The notes below the pieces were generated by a model. That model made no database searches. It was not told the origin of the DNA and saw only the letters and a program-made list of their open reading frames with translations. The translations under genes and the position numbers were made by a program. 64,000 nt of DNA. Origin: Streptosporangium sandarakinum. GTDB taxonomy: Bacteria; Actinomycetota; Actinomycetes; Streptosporangiales; Streptosporangiaceae. Each line of letters begins with the position of its first letter. The first letter of the stretch is position 1. This document shows positions 8,293 through 17,626 of this stretch, one piece after another. The DNA lies in contig NZ_JACCCO010000003.1 in the NCBI RefSeq assembly GCF_013409935.1, positions 1,426,001-1,490,000 of the forward strand, written 5' to 3'.

Positions 8293-9957
8293 ATGACGGA
8301 CGTGTCGAGCATGGGGTCGCAGCCGGGTGATGAGCGCCCGACGCTGACGAATCGGCAGGGACACCCGGTCTATGACAACCAGAATCAGCGCACGATCGGC
8401 GCGCGGGGCCCGGCGACCCTGGAGAACTACCAGTTCCTGGAGAAGATCAGCCACTTCGACCGGGAGCGCATCCCGGAGCGGGTGGTGCACGCCCGGGGGA
8501 CGACCGCCTACGGCTTCTTCGAGGCGTACGGCAAGCTGGGTGACGAGCCGATCAGCCGGTTCACCAGGGCGAAGCTCTTCCAGGAGGCGGGCAAGCGCAC
8601 CGACGTCGCCGTGCGTTTCTCCACGGTGATCGGCGGTCGCGACTCCTCGGAGGCGGCGCGCGACCCGCGCGGGTTCGCGGTGAAGTTCTACACCGAGGAC
8701 GGCAACTGGGACCTCGTCGGCAACAACCTGGCCGTCTTCTTCATCCGGGACGCCATCAAGTTCCCCGACGTGATCCACGCGCTCAAGCCGGACCCGGTGA
8801 CGTTCCGGCAGGAGCCCAACCGGATCTTCGACTTCATGTCGCAGACGCCGGAGTGCATGCACATGCTGGTGAACCTGTTCAGCCCGCGGGGCATCCCGGC
8901 CGACTACCGGCACATGCAGGGCTTCGGGGTCAACACCTACAAGTGGGTCAACGCCGAGGGTGTGACGCACCTGGTGAAGTATCACTGGATGCCCAAGCAG
9001 GGCGTGCGGAGCATGACGGTGGCGGACGCGGCGGCCGTGCAGGCCAAGGAACTGGGCCACGCCACCAAGGACCTGCGCGACTCCATCGACCGCGGTGAGT
9101 TCCCCGAGTGGGAGCTGCTGGTGCAGATCATGTCGGACGACGAGCATCCCGAGCTGGACTTCGACCCGCTGGACGACACCAAGGTCTGGCCGGAGAACGA
9201 GTTCCCGGCGCTGCCGGTCGGCCGGATGGTCCTCAACCGCAGTGTGCAGAACAACTTCGCCGAGAACGAGCAGATCTCCTTCGGTACCGGCGTGCTGGTC
9301 GACGGGCTCGACTTCTCCGACGACAAGATGCTGGTCGGCCGGACGTTCTCCTACAGCGACACCCAGCGCTACCGGGTTGGGCCGAACTACCTGCAGCTGC
9401 CGGTGAACCAGGCGAAGAACGCCAAGGTGCGGACCAACCAGCGAGACGGCCAGATGACCTACTACGTCGACGGCGAGGGGGAGAACCCGCACGTCAACTA
9501 CGAGCCGTCCATCACCGGCGGGCTGCGTGAGGCGCAGTACCCGACCCGCGACGAGCAGGGGCCGGTCGTCTCCGGGCGGCTGACCCGCAAGCGCATCCCG
9601 CGGACCAACGACTACACCCAGGCCGGTCAGCGCTACGCGCTGATGGAGCAGTGGGAGCGCGACGACCTGGTGCTGAACTTCGTCACCTTGCTGTCGCAGG
9701 CCGAGCGTCCCATCCAGGAGCGCATGGTCTGGCACTTCCTGATGGTCGACGACGACCTGGGCCTGCGCGTCGGCGAGGGGCTGGGCATCGGGCCGGAGGA
9801 CGTCGCCCACCTGGAGCCGCTGGCGACCCAGAACCTGAGCGAGGAGGAGCTGGGCCGGCTGTCCAACCTGGGCAAGAACGGGCCGCGTGACGTGAGCGGC
9901 CTGAAGATGACGCACGGCGTGCCCAACGAGCGGGCGCGGATGGCCGAGACGGCCTGA
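8293..9957 (+). CDS. Heme catalase
   Basis: Monofunctional heme catalase that converts hydrogen peroxide to water and oxygen. The 554-residue protein has the distal His in [16 protein letters not shown], the distal Asn in [14 protein letters not shown], and the proximal heme-ligand Tyr in [13 protein letters not shown]. Length fits small-subunit catalases with a C-terminal tail; the flavodoxin-like domain of large catalases is missing. ATG at 8293 follows GGAAGGG with suitable spacing and is preferred to upstream GTGs. No regulator gene is adjacent. A strong terminator closes the unit, so it is probably monocistronic. Confidence 0.93.
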   Translation: MTDVSSMGSQPGDERPTLTNRQGHPVYDNQNQRTIGARGPATLENYQFLEKISHFDRERIPERVVHARGTTAYGFFEAYGKLGDEPISRFTRAKLFQEAGKRTDVAVRFSTVIGGRDSSEAARDPRGFAVKFYTEDGNWDLVGNNLAVFFIRDAIKFPDVIHALKPDPVTFRQEPNRIFDFMSQTPECMHMLVNLFSPRGIPADYRHMQGFGVNTYKWVNAEGVTHLVKYHWMPKQGVRSMTVADAAAVQAKELGHATKDLRDSIDRGEFPEWELLVQIMSDDEHPELDFDPLDDTKVWPENEFPALPVGRMVLNRSVQNNFAENEQISFGTGVLVDGLDFSDDKMLVGRTFSYSDTQRYRVGPNYLQLPVNQAKNAKVRTNQRDGQMTYYVDGEGENPHVNYEPSITGGLREAQYPTRDEQGPVVSGRLTRKRIPRTNDYTQAGQRYALMEQWERDDLVLNFVTLLSQAERPIQERMVWHFLMVDDDLGLRVGEGLGIGPEDVAHLEPLATQNLSEEELGRLSNLGKNGPRDVSGLKMTHGVPNERARMAETA

Positions 9958-9970
9958 CGGCCGCCGGATT

Positions 9971-10004
9971 CGGCGCCCGGACGCGGAGTCCGGGCGCCGG
10001 TTTT
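9971..10004 (+). terminator. Rho-independent terminator of catalase
   Basis: Perfect 12-bp stem, CGGCGCCCGGAC and GTCCGGGCGCCG, with a 5-nt GCGGA loop and a TTTT run at 10001-10004, 13 nt after the catalase stop. Confidence 0.9.
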
Positions 10005-10063
10005 CGCGGGTTCTACGGGGTTCTACGGCGTTTGCCGCCATTGCGCCGGGGCAGTCGATCACG

Positions 10064-11509
10064 GTGCCCGAAGCCCCCCATCTCCAGAGGTTCGTGCCTC
10101 CCGCCCAGGACCTGCGGGTCCGCTGGCGGCTGTCAGCGACGGAGTTCCTGTTCACACCGCTGCTGATGGTGCTCGGGTTCGTCGGGCTGGCCGCGGTGTC
10201 CGTCTTCGCCGACATCGCCCTGTCGAGGTCGCACGGGGCCGTGCACGACCTCTTCCTCCGGCTGTTCCCGCACGCCAACCTGCTCAGGATGCTGAGCGTG
10301 ATCGCCTCCGGTCTGGTGACGGTGACCACGCTCACGCTGTCGGCGCTGCTGGTGGCGATCTCCCACACGTCCACCTCGGTCGCGCCGGTGGTCTTCGACC
10401 AGTTCCTGCGGCGCAGGGCCAACCAGGCGTACTTCGGCTACTTCGCGGGCTGTGCGACCTTCACCTATCTCGTGATGGCCGTCTCGCGCCCGGAGTGGAT
10501 CGGGGTGGGGGCGATGCTGGCGGTCGTACTGGCCGCCGGGGCGCTGGTCCTGCTGGTGTTCATGGGCTACGGCGTGATCGACCAGATGCGGCCCACCTCC
10601 GTGGTGCGTTCGATCCAGGACCTCGCCATCCGGGCCAGGCTGCGCCAGATGCCGCTGGTGGCCCGCTCCCGCCGCAGGCGGACGCTGGACGGCGAGCCGA
10701 CCTCGGTGACCACCCGCGAGACGGGGTACGTGATCGACATCAGCACGGCCCGCCTGCAGGACCTGCTGCGCGGCACCGGGGAGGAGATCGAGGTGGAGTT
10801 CCGGGTGCGGATCGGCGACCTGCTCGCCTACGGCGACATCGTCGCCCACATCCGGGGCGGGGACGCCGGCCGCCGTGCCCACGTCGCCGGCAACATCCTG
10901 TCCTGCGTCATGATCGACCGGTCCCGCAACGCCGGCGTCGACCCCGACCACGCCGTCGAGCAGCTCGGCCACGTCGCCTGGGCCGCCAATTCCACCCGGC
11001 AGAACCCCGACGTGGCGGTGGCGGCGATCGGGGCCCTGCGCGACCTGTCGGCCCGGTGGGCGGCGGCGGGCGTGCCCGACGCCGAGCTGTACGGCGGGCC
11101 GTTGCCGGTGGTCTACGAGGACGTGGCGCAGCGGCGGATCGTCACCGCGCTGGTGGACCTGGTGGTGGTGAGCACCTCCTCCCGGCAGCACCAGACGTGC
11201 GCCGCGGCGCTGTCCACCCTCGCCGACATCCTGCCGCAGCTGGAGGGCCGGGACCGCGACGTGGCGGTCAGGAGCCTGCAACGGGCGCTGCCCGCGACGC
11301 TGTCGCACGTGGCGAGTGTGGAGATGGGGCACGGCCTGGCCAAGCTGCGGGCCACGCTGGACGAGATCGGCCGGGAGGACCTGGCCGACGAGGTGCGGGA
11401 GATGGGCCCGCGCCTGGCTCGGGAGAGCGGCCTCGGGGAGGAGGGGGACATGCTCGACTCCCTCGACGACTCGACGCCGACCGGCCCGCTGTCCTTCCGG
11501 TTCCGCTGA
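10064..11509 (+). CDS. DUF2254 membrane protein
   Basis: A 481-residue protein matching DUF2254. Four hydrophobic helices lie in the first ~170 residues (for example LLMVLGFVGLAAVSVF, VIASGLVTVTTLTLSALLVA, AYFGYFAGCATFTYLVM, LAVVLAAGALVLLVFMGYGV). A soluble C-terminal region of about 300 residues contains the GYVIDI motif and a stretch with alternating helices. Function of the family is unknown. The start is GTG at 10064 with a weak ribosome site. No partner gene is coupled to it. Confidence 0.75.
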   Translation: MPEAPHLQRFVPPAQDLRVRWRLSATEFLFTPLLMVLGFVGLAAVSVFADIALSRSHGAVHDLFLRLFPHANLLRMLSVIASGLVTVTTLTLSALLVAISHTSTSVAPVVFDQFLRRRANQAYFGYFAGCATFTYLVMAVSRPEWIGVGAMLAVVLAAGALVLLVFMGYGVIDQMRPTSVVRSIQDLAIRARLRQMPLVARSRRRRTLDGEPTSVTTRETGYVIDISTARLQDLLRGTGEEIEVEFRVRIGDLLAYGDIVAHIRGGDAGRRAHVAGNILSCVMIDRSRNAGVDPDHAVEQLGHVAWAANSTRQNPDVAVAAIGALRDLSARWAAAGVPDAELYGGPLPVVYEDVAQRRIVTALVDLVVVSTSSRQHQTCAAALSTLADILPQLEGRDRDVAVRSLQRALPATLSHVASVEMGHGLAKLRATLDEIGREDLADEVREMGPRLARESGLGEEGDMLDSLDDSTPTGPLSFRFR

Positions 11510-11657
11510 GCGGCGGGGCGTGAGCGGCGGGGCAGGGAAACAGCTGGCAAAGTAACGCGATTTTTCGCCTTAAAAGGTATGAATGTATCTCCCGTGGGCA
11601 CGCGAGCCAGAAGCCAAGTTGCGAATCATCACGCCTTTCATCTTCATTGGATCGCCT

Positions 11658-11957
11658 ATGTCTGGACAGGGCAACGTCGTGCCCATCATCCACTGGTCCC
11701 GCAGTTCCCTGTGCCTGGAGGAGGATCCGGAGCTCTTCTTCCCCGTCTCTTTCGAAGGCCCCGGCCGGGAGCAGTGCGAGCAGGCCAAAGCCGTCTGCAA
11801 CCGCTGTCCGGTCAAGCGGCGCTGCCTGGACTACGCCCTGAACACCCAGCAGATGTACGGGGTCTGGGGCGGCACCACCCCTGACGAGCGCAGGGCGCTC
11901 ATGGCGGTGGTGCGCCGCAAGGCCAGGGCGAAGGCCGAGGCGGTCACCCGGAGCTGA
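11658..11957 (+). CDS. WhiB-family iron-sulfur regulator
   Basis: A 99-residue Wbl protein. The four iron-sulfur cysteines are present: one in SSLCLEEDPELFFP, then CEQAKAVCNRCPVKRRC containing the C-x2-C-x5-C pattern; GVWGGTT is the characteristic turn, followed by a basic C-terminus. Such proteins bind a redox- or NO-sensitive [4Fe-4S] cluster and act with sigma factors. An in-frame ATG at 11583 is rejected: the 25 codons between have only about two thirds G/C at third positions, against more than 90 percent in real genes here. Downstream targets are unknown. Confidence 0.85.
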   Translation: MSGQGNVVPIIHWSRSSLCLEEDPELFFPVSFEGPGREQCEQAKAVCNRCPVKRRCLDYALNTQQMYGVWGGTTPDERRALMAVVRRKARAKAEAVTRS

Positions 11958-12067
11958 CCCGCGCCCCCGGCCGGTCCGCCCCGGCGGGTCCGCCGCCTTG
12001 GGCGGGGTCGCCCTCCCGCCGTCCCCGCTTCACGGATGGGATCATCCGTACGCCGGGCGGGGCTCCC

Positions 12068-13033
12068 TCAGGCCGCCCCGCCACCTGAACCGTTCCGGCC
12101 GGTGAGCTCGGCCAGCCGTGCCGCGTTGCGCTGCGAGCCGTCACCCCAGTAGTTGTTGAAGATCACATGAGTGGCGGCGGCCTCGGCGGACAGCAGCCGG
12201 ACGTTCTCCGCCCACCGCGCCAGCTCCTCCTCGGAGTACAGGTAGGCGAAGCGCTCCTCCTTCGTCCCACCCACCCACCGGTCGGAGTGGCCGTGCAGGC
12301 GGACCACCGCCAGGTCGCCGGCGGTCACGGCCAGCACCGGCGGGACCGACGACGGATGCCCCTGGGGCATGTCGACGCAGACGTAGGGGATCTCGTGCGA
12401 GGCGAGGAACTCCAGGGTCTCCTCGCGGTTGCGCTCCGGCTCCATCCAGGTCCGGTTGCGGAACTCCACGCAGACGCGCATCGGACGGCAGCGCCGTACG
12501 CAGTCGAGGATGTAGCGCCGCTGGGCCGCCCCGATGGCGAACCACGGGGGGAACTGGAACAGGACCGCCCCCAGCTTGCCCGCCTCCTGCAGCGGCGCCA
12601 GCGCCGACAGGAACCGCTGCCAGACCTCCTCGGTGATCTCCGGGCCGACGTCGCGCAGGTAGAGGTTGCGCTTGGCCGTGCCGACGCGGTCGCGCAGGTC
12701 GGCGTAGAGGGACCGGGGCGGGGTGGGGTGGTCGGTCAGCAGCGAGAACGCCTTGATGTTGAAGGTGAAGTCCGGCGGCGTCCGGTCCCGCCAGGCCTCC
12801 ACCGTGCGCTGGGCGGGCGGGTGGTAGTAGGTGGCGTCCACCTCGACGATCGGGAACTGCGAGGCGTAGTAGGCCAGCCGCTCGGCCGGGGTGGAGACGT
12901 CCGCGGGATACCAGCCCGACTCCAGCAGCGACCGGTCGGTCCAGGAGGCCGTGCCGACCAGGATCCGGCCCGCCCTGGGCCGCAGGGCGGCGGGCGGCGG
13001 GGCGGTGTGCGGGAAGGAGGGCGGTGTCGTCAT
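12068..13033 (-). CDS. DUF72 (YecE-like) protein
   Basis: A 321-residue DUF72 protein with a predicted TIM-barrel fold. Family landmarks include ILVGTASWTD, GWYPADVSTPAERLAYYASQ, the FNIKAFSLLTDH strand, LFQFPPWF, EFRNRTW, and the C-terminal VIFNNYWGDGSQRNA. A relation to xylose isomerase-like barrels and an iron-sulfur or phosphate role have been suggested for the family, but no activity is established. The ATG at 13033 has GGGCAGGGA upstream and is preferred to a start 105 nt further out. Confidence 0.85.
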   Translation of the reverse strand: MTTPPSFPHTAPPPAALRPRAGRILVGTASWTDRSLLESGWYPADVSTPAERLAYYASQFPIVEVDATYYHPPAQRTVEAWRDRTPPDFTFNIKAFSLLTDHPTPPRSLYADLRDRVGTAKRNLYLRDVGPEITEEVWQRFLSALAPLQEAGKLGAVLFQFPPWFAIGAAQRRYILDCVRRCRPMRVCVEFRNRTWMEPERNREETLEFLASHEIPYVCVDMPQGHPSSVPPVLAVTAGDLAVVRLHGHSDRWVGGTKEERFAYLYSEEELARWAENVRLLSAEAAATHVIFNNYWGDGSQRNAARLAELTGRNGSGGGAA

Positions 13034-13174
13034 GCCCGCATCCCTGCCCCGCGGCGCGGCTCCGTCACCCGTCGCGGCGACCCCATCGGACGCCTTCCCC
13101 CACCGTGGCCGCGGCGGCCGGCCCGGCGCCCGGGACACCGGGCCGGGCCGTCCGGCGGGGACGGGACGCCGCGG

Positions 13175-14224
13175 TCACGGCCGCTTGCCGACCCCGGTGC
13201 TCAGCTCGCCGGTCCGCGCCGGGCCGCCGGTCTCCGTCGACAGCGGCGGCGTCGCCATGCCCTCGACGCCCCGCAGGCCCTCGAACAGCTCCCGCAGCGC
13301 GTCGACCGCCGTGTGGCGGGGCTGCCAGCCCAGCTCGGTACGGGCCCGGGTGACGTCCATGACCGGCATCTTCAGCACCATGTCCACCAGGGCGGGCGAG
13401 GCGGGGATCAGCCGCGCGTACCAGGCGGCCGCCGCGGTCCCCCTGAGCACCCAGTCGGGCACCGGCAGCAGCCGGGCGCCCAGCAGCTCGGCCAGCGTCG
13501 ACGGCTCGACGACCGGCTCGGCGGCGAGGTTGAAGGCCCCCGACACCGGCCGGGTGACCGCGAGCCGGAACGCCTCGCCGGCGTCCTCGCCGTGCACCGC
13601 CTGGAACCTCAGGCCCGGGTTGTCCGGGACGAAGGGGATCAGGCCGGGCCGTACGAGCCGCTGGGGGATGAACGGCCCGCCGAACAGCCGCCGCTGCTCG
13701 GTCGCCGCCTCCCGCTTGAAGACGAAGCCCGGCCGCATCCGCACCACCCGGGTGCCTGGATGGTCCCGTTCGAAGGTGTCGAGCACCCGCTCCACGTAGG
13801 CCTTCTCCCGGCCGTAGGCGGCGCCGGGCCAGCCGTTGGTGGGCCAGTCCTCGCCGACCGGCCGGTTCTTCGGGCCGGGGGAGTAGGCGCCCACCGAGGA
13901 GGAGTAGACCAGGGCGGGGACCTCCTGCCGGGCGGCCGCCTCGAACACCCGGATGCTGCCCAGCACGTTGGACCGCCAGGTCGTCACCGGGTCCCGGGTG
14001 GGCTGGAACAGCCACGCCAGGTGCACCACGGCGTCCGCTCCCGCCAGGTGCGTGTCCAGGTCGCCGGTGGAGACGTCCACCGAACGCCATGTCGTCTTGT
14101 CGGGACTCCAGTCCGGGATCCTCCGGGCCAGGCCGACGATGGATGTGACTTCGGGATCGGCCGCCAGGGCGGACACCGTGCTGGTGCCCACGTTCCCGGT
14201 GGCGCCGACGACTACTACGCGCAT
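13175..14224 (-). CDS. NAD-dependent epimerase/dehydratase (extended SDR)
   Basis: A 349-residue extended SDR. The nucleotide-binding glycine motif is VVVGATGNVGTS at the N-terminus. DAVVHLAWLFQP and VYSSSVGAYSPG follow, and the catalytic Tyr/Lys pair is in YGREKAYVE. These point to a sugar-nucleotide or other NAD(P)-linked epimerase/dehydratase, but the substrate cannot be deduced. ATG at 14224 places the glycine motif at residue 6 as expected. It is divergent from the DUF427 gene; the shared 331-bp gap carries an array of spaced palindromes. Confidence 0.85.
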   Translation of the reverse strand: MRVVVVGATGNVGTSTVSALAADPEVTSIVGLARRIPDWSPDKTTWRSVDVSTGDLDTHLAGADAVVHLAWLFQPTRDPVTTWRSNVLGSIRVFEAAARQEVPALVYSSSVGAYSPGPKNRPVGEDWPTNGWPGAAYGREKAYVERVLDTFERDHPGTRVVRMRPGFVFKREAATEQRRLFGGPFIPQRLVRPGLIPFVPDNPGLRFQAVHGEDAGEAFRLAVTRPVSGAFNLAAEPVVEPSTLAELLGARLLPVPDWVLRGTAAAAWYARLIPASPALVDMVLKMPVMDVTRARTELGWQPRHTAVDALRELFEGLRGVEGMATPPLSTETGGPARTGELSTGVGKRP

Positions 14225-14346
14225 ATGTACGGGAATGCCCCGGCCTGCGCGGTCGAACCCGTACCGGGTGATGGCTTTGCCGTATGCGGCAGGGCGGCAG
14301 AGTTCCGCCGCCCGGAGCCCCGGCACGCGGCGGGCGGGTGGCGCTT

Positions 14347-14507
14347 CCCGGCCGGGGGACGGTGTTCTCCGATCGGGGGAGGGCGCTTTCCGATCGGAAG
14401 GGTTGTGCTTCCCGGCCGGGCGGGTGGTGCTTTCCGATCGGAGGGGTGGTGCTTTCCGGCCGGGCGGGTGGTGCTTTCCGATCGGAGGGGTGGTGCTTTC
14501 CGGCCGG
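14347..14507 (+). repeat. Array of eight palindromes at 21-22 bp spacing
   Basis: Eight copies of a GGTGGTGCTTTCC(N4)GG unit, each centred on an 8-bp palindrome. Cores start at 14348, 14369, 14390, 14412, 14434, 14456, 14478 and 14500. Their order is CCGGCCGG, CCGATCGG, CCGATCGG, then strict alternation from CCGGCCGG. The 21-22 bp period is two helical turns, so all sites lie on one face of the DNA between two divergent genes. Regulatory binding array is an inference. Confidence 0.7.
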
Positions 14508-14555
14508 GGGAGGGCGGCGCGGGATCTTCGGGCGGTGATGTGTCAGCCTGGGAGC

Positions 14556-14840
14556 ATGGCGACAGCACGGTGGAACGGCGAGATCATCGCGCGGAGCGAC
14601 GACACCCGGGTCGTGGAGGGCAACCACTACTTCCCGATCGAGTCGGTGTTCCCGCAGTACCTGAGGCCGTCGGAGACGACCACGGTCTGCCCCTGGAAGG
14701 GCACGGCGAACTACTACACGCTGGAGGTGGACGGAAAGCAGAACCCCGACGCGGCGTGGTTCTACGCCGAGCCCAAGCCTGAGGCGGCCCAGATCAAGGA
14801 TCGGGTGGCCTTCTGGAGAGGCGTGGAGGTCACCGACTGA
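14556..14840 (+). CDS. DUF427 protein
   Basis: A 94-residue single-domain DUF427 protein. Conserved positions include [39 protein letters not shown] and [12 protein letters not shown]. The family fold is known but the reaction or ligand is not. ATG at 14556 matches the family N-terminus (MATARWNG); an in-frame ATG at 14538 is possible. The upstream gap carries the palindrome array shared with the divergent epimerase gene. Confidence 0.85.
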   Translation: MATARWNGEIIARSDDTRVVEGNHYFPIESVFPQYLRPSETTTVCPWKGTANYYTLEVDGKQNPDAAWFYAEPKPEAAQIKDRVAFWRGVEVTD

Positions 14841-14847
14841 GGCCGGG

Positions 14848-14881
14848 CCGTCCGGTTCTCCCGCGTGGGAGAACCGGACGG
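14848..14881 (+). terminator. Long hairpin terminator after DUF427
   Basis: Perfect 15-bp stem, CCGTCCGGTTCTCCC and GGGAGAACCGGACGG, with a GCGT loop, 7 nt after the DUF427 stop. No T-run follows. Confidence 0.75.
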
Positions 14882-14883
14882 GT

Positions 14884-14900
14884 GAGGGTTCGAAACCCTC
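14884..14900 (+). other. Isolated tRNA T-arm-like hairpin
   Basis: GAGGG-TTCGAAA-CCCTC is a 5-bp stem with a 7-nt loop identical to a canonical tRNA T-arm. No matching acceptor, D or anticodon arm is found upstream, so this is not a complete tRNA. It lies between the DUF427 terminator and the phosphoketolase start. Confidence 0.4.
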
Positions 14901-14920
14901 CGCTGAGGAACTGTCGGTGT

Positions 14921-17236
14921 ATGGATGCATTCGCTCACGTCGATGCCTACTGGCGGGCCGCCAACTACCTGTCGGTCGGGCAGATCTACCTCCTCGGCAA
15001 CCCGCTGCTGTCCGAACCGCTCCGGCCCGAGGACATCAAGCCCCGGCTGCTGGGCCACTGGGGCACCACGCCGGGGCTGAACTTCTGCTTCGCCCACCTC
15101 AACCGGATCATCACCGAGCGCGACCAGGACATGATCTACATCGTCGGCCCCGGACACGGCGGCCCGGCGGCGGTCGCGCACGCCTGGCTGGAGGGCACCT
15201 ACACCGAGAAGTACCCCCACATCCGGCAGGACGCCGAGGGGATGCGGCGGCTGTTCCGGCAGTTCTCCTTCCCCGGCGGAATCCCGAGCCACGTCGCCCC
15301 CGAGGTGCCCGGCTCCATCAACGAGGGCGGCGAGCTGGGCTACTCACTGGCCCACGCCTTCGGCGCCGCCTTCGACAACCCCGATCTCGTGGTGGCCTGC
15401 GTGGTCGGCGACGGTGAGGCCGAGACAGGCCCGCTGGCCGCGAGCTGGCACTCCAACAAGTTCCTCAACCACGCCCGGGACGGCGCCGTCCTGCCGATCC
15501 TCCACCTCAACGGCTACAAGATCGCCAACCCGACGATCCTGTCCCGCATCCCCGAGGAAGAGCTGGTCAAGCTCATGGAGGGGTACGGCTACCGCCCGCA
15601 CGTCGTCGCCGGTGACGACCCGGCCGCCATGCACCCGCTGATGGCCGAGACCCTGGACCGGGTCTTCGACGAGATCGCCGAGTACAAGGAGGGCCGCGCC
15701 ACCCGGCTCCCGATGATCATCCTGCGCACCCCGAAAGGCTGGACGGGCCCGCGCGAGGTGGACGGCCTGCAGGTCGAGGGCACCTGGCGCTCCCACCAGG
15801 TGCCGCTGACCGGGGTGCGCGACAACCCCGAACACCTGCGGGCCCTGGAGGAGTGGATGCGCTCCTACCGGCCCGGGGAGCTGTTCGACGCCGACGGGCG
15901 GCCCGTGCCGGAGGTGCTGGAGACGGTGCCCGCCGGGCCGCTCCGGATGAGCGCCAACCCGCACGCCAACGGCGGCGAGCTGCTGCGCCCGCTCGCGCTG
16001 CCCGACTTCCGCGACCACGCCGTCGCGGTGAAGTCCCCGGCGACGCAGCTCACCGAGCCGACCCGCGTGCTGGGCGGCCTGCTGCGCGACGTCATCGCCG
16101 CCAACCCCGACGACTTCCGGCTGATGGGGCCGGACGAGACCGCCTCCAACCGGCTGTCGGCCGTCTTCGAGGTCACCGACCGGGCCTGGGACACCCGGAC
16201 CCTCGGCACCGACGAGAACCTCGGCCCCGACGGCCGGGTGATGGAGGTGCTCAGCGAGCACCTGTGCCAGGGCTGGCTGGAGGGCTACCTGCTGACCGGC
16301 CGGCACGGGCTGTTCAACTGCTACGAGGCGTTCATCCACATCGTCGACTCGATGTTCAACCAGCACGCCAAGTGGCTGGAGTCGTCGCAGAAGATCCCCT
16401 GGCGGCGGCCGGTCGCCTCGCTGAACTACCTGCTGTCGTCGCACGTCTGGCGCCAGGACCACAACGGCTTCAGCCACCAGGACCCCGGCTTCCTCGACGT
16501 GGTGATGAACAAGAAATCCTCGGTGGTGCGGATCTACCTGCCGCCGGACGCCAACACCCTGCTGTCCGTCGCCGACCACTGCCTGCGCTCGCGCGACTAC
16601 GTCAACCTCGTCGTGGCGGGCAAGCAGCCGGTGCTGGACCTGTTCACCATGGAGGAGGCGGTCGCGCACTGCACCCGGGGGCTGGGCATCCTGGAGTGGG
16701 CCTCCACCGACGACGGGTCAGAGCCCGACGTGGTCCTGGCCTGCGCCGGGGACGTGCCGACGCTGGAGACCCTCGCCGCCGCCGCGCTGCTGCGCGAGCA
16801 CCTGCCCGAGCTGCGGGTACGGGTGATCAACGTCGTGGACCTGATGCGGCTGCAGCCGGAGTCGGAGCACCCGCACGGCATGTCCGACACCGAGTTCGAC
16901 ACGCTGTTCACCACCGACAGGCCGATCATCTTCAACTTCCACGGCTACCCGCTGTCGATCCACCGGCTCACCTACCGCCGCAACGGCCACGACAACATCC
17001 ACGTGCGGGGCTACAAGGAGGAGGGCACCACCACCACGCCCTTCGACATGGCGATGCTCAACGACATCGACCGCTACCACCTGGTCATGGACGTCATCGA
17101 CCGGGTGCCCGGGCTCGGCGCCACCGCCGCCCACCTGCGCCAGCGGATGGCCGACGAGCGCCTGCGCGCCCGCGCCCACACCCGCGAGTACGGCGAGGAC
17201 CCGGCCGGCATCCGCGACTGGATCTGGCCCTACTGA
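14921..17236 (+). CDS. xfp: Xylulose-5-phosphate/fructose-6-phosphate phosphoketolase
   Basis: Thiamine-diphosphate enzyme splitting xylulose-5-P (and often fructose-6-P) with phosphate into acetyl-phosphate and glyceraldehyde-3-P (or erythrose-4-P). The 771-residue length is close to the usual ~790. Signatures include [28 protein letters not shown], the phosphoketolase motif [16 protein letters not shown], the cofactor motif [11 protein letters not shown], and [20 protein letters not shown] near the C-terminus. ATG at 14921 has GAGGAA upstream and begins at the conserved [15 protein letters not shown]. No acetate kinase or phosphotransacetylase is adjacent. Dual substrate use cannot be settled from sequence. 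Confidence 0.93.
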   Translation: MDAFAHVDAYWRAANYLSVGQIYLLGNPLLSEPLRPEDIKPRLLGHWGTTPGLNFCFAHLNRIITERDQDMIYIVGPGHGGPAAVAHAWLEGTYTEKYPHIRQDAEGMRRLFRQFSFPGGIPSHVAPEVPGSINEGGELGYSLAHAFGAAFDNPDLVVACVVGDGEAETGPLAASWHSNKFLNHARDGAVLPILHLNGYKIANPTILSRIPEEELVKLMEGYGYRPHVVAGDDPAAMHPLMAETLDRVFDEIAEYKEGRATRLPMIILRTPKGWTGPREVDGLQVEGTWRSHQVPLTGVRDNPEHLRALEEWMRSYRPGELFDADGRPVPEVLETVPAGPLRMSANPHANGGELLRPLALPDFRDHAVAVKSPATQLTEPTRVLGGLLRDVIAANPDDFRLMGPDETASNRLSAVFEVTDRAWDTRTLGTDENLGPDGRVMEVLSEHLCQGWLEGYLLTGRHGLFNCYEAFIHIVDSMFNQHAKWLESSQKIPWRRPVASLNYLLSSHVWRQDHNGFSHQDPGFLDVVMNKKSSVVRIYLPPDANTLLSVADHCLRSRDYVNLVVAGKQPVLDLFTMEEAVAHCTRGLGILEWASTDDGSEPDVVLACAGDVPTLETLAAAALLREHLPELRVRVINVVDLMRLQPESEHPHGMSDTEFDTLFTTDRPIIFNFHGYPLSIHRLTYRRNGHDNIHVRGYKEEGTTTTPFDMAMLNDIDRYHLVMDVIDRVPGLGATAAHLRQRMADERLRARAHTREYGEDPAGIRDWIWPY

Positions 17237-17458
17237 CCCGCCGGCCGCCGGGGGACGGCCGCTCCGGACCGCCCCCGGCGGCCCCGCCGTACGGTAAATC
17301 CGCCACCATCGCCGCCCGAACAGCGGAAATACAGCGGGAACACCTTCAGGAACCTCCTTTTACGGTGAGTTAACCGCCGGATGAGCTCCGCGTCACACGC
17401 GGCCGCTCCGCGGGAGACGACCGGCGCCGTCGGGCGACCGTTCCTGGAGGTTAACCGT

Positions 17459-17626
17459 ATGGATGTGAAGGACTCCGCGTTGCGGGCCGAGCTGGACAGG
17501 CGGCTCGTCACCCTCGAACGCGACGAGTCGGGCGACCCGGCGCACGCGCCCCTCGCCGCGGCCGACCTGTGGCTGCTGGCCGCCATCGTCGTGGCCCTCA
17601 CGATCGCCGGGTGGGTGATGGCGTGA
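17459..17626 (+). CDS. Small single-pass membrane protein
   Basis: A 55-residue protein with a charged N-terminal half (ELDRRLVTLERDESGDP) and one C-terminal membrane helix (LWLLAAIVVALTIAGWVMA). ATG at 17459 has an excellent ribosome site, GGAGG 9 nt upstream. Its stop overlaps the permease start by one base (TGATG), so the two are translationally coupled. It may be an accessory subunit of the permease, which is an inference from coupling only. Confidence 0.7.
   Translation: MDVKDSALRAELDRRLVTLERDESGDPAHAPLAAADLWLLAAIVVALTIAGWVMA

Noticed and set aside
11583-11657. Longer N-terminus for the WhiB protein
   Set aside because: Third-position GC in these codons is far below that of real genes here, and the shorter protein has normal WhiB length.
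14821-14920. A complete tRNA gene around the T-arm-like hairpin
   Set aside because: The acceptor, D and anticodon arms are missing; upstream bases form a terminator hairpin instead.
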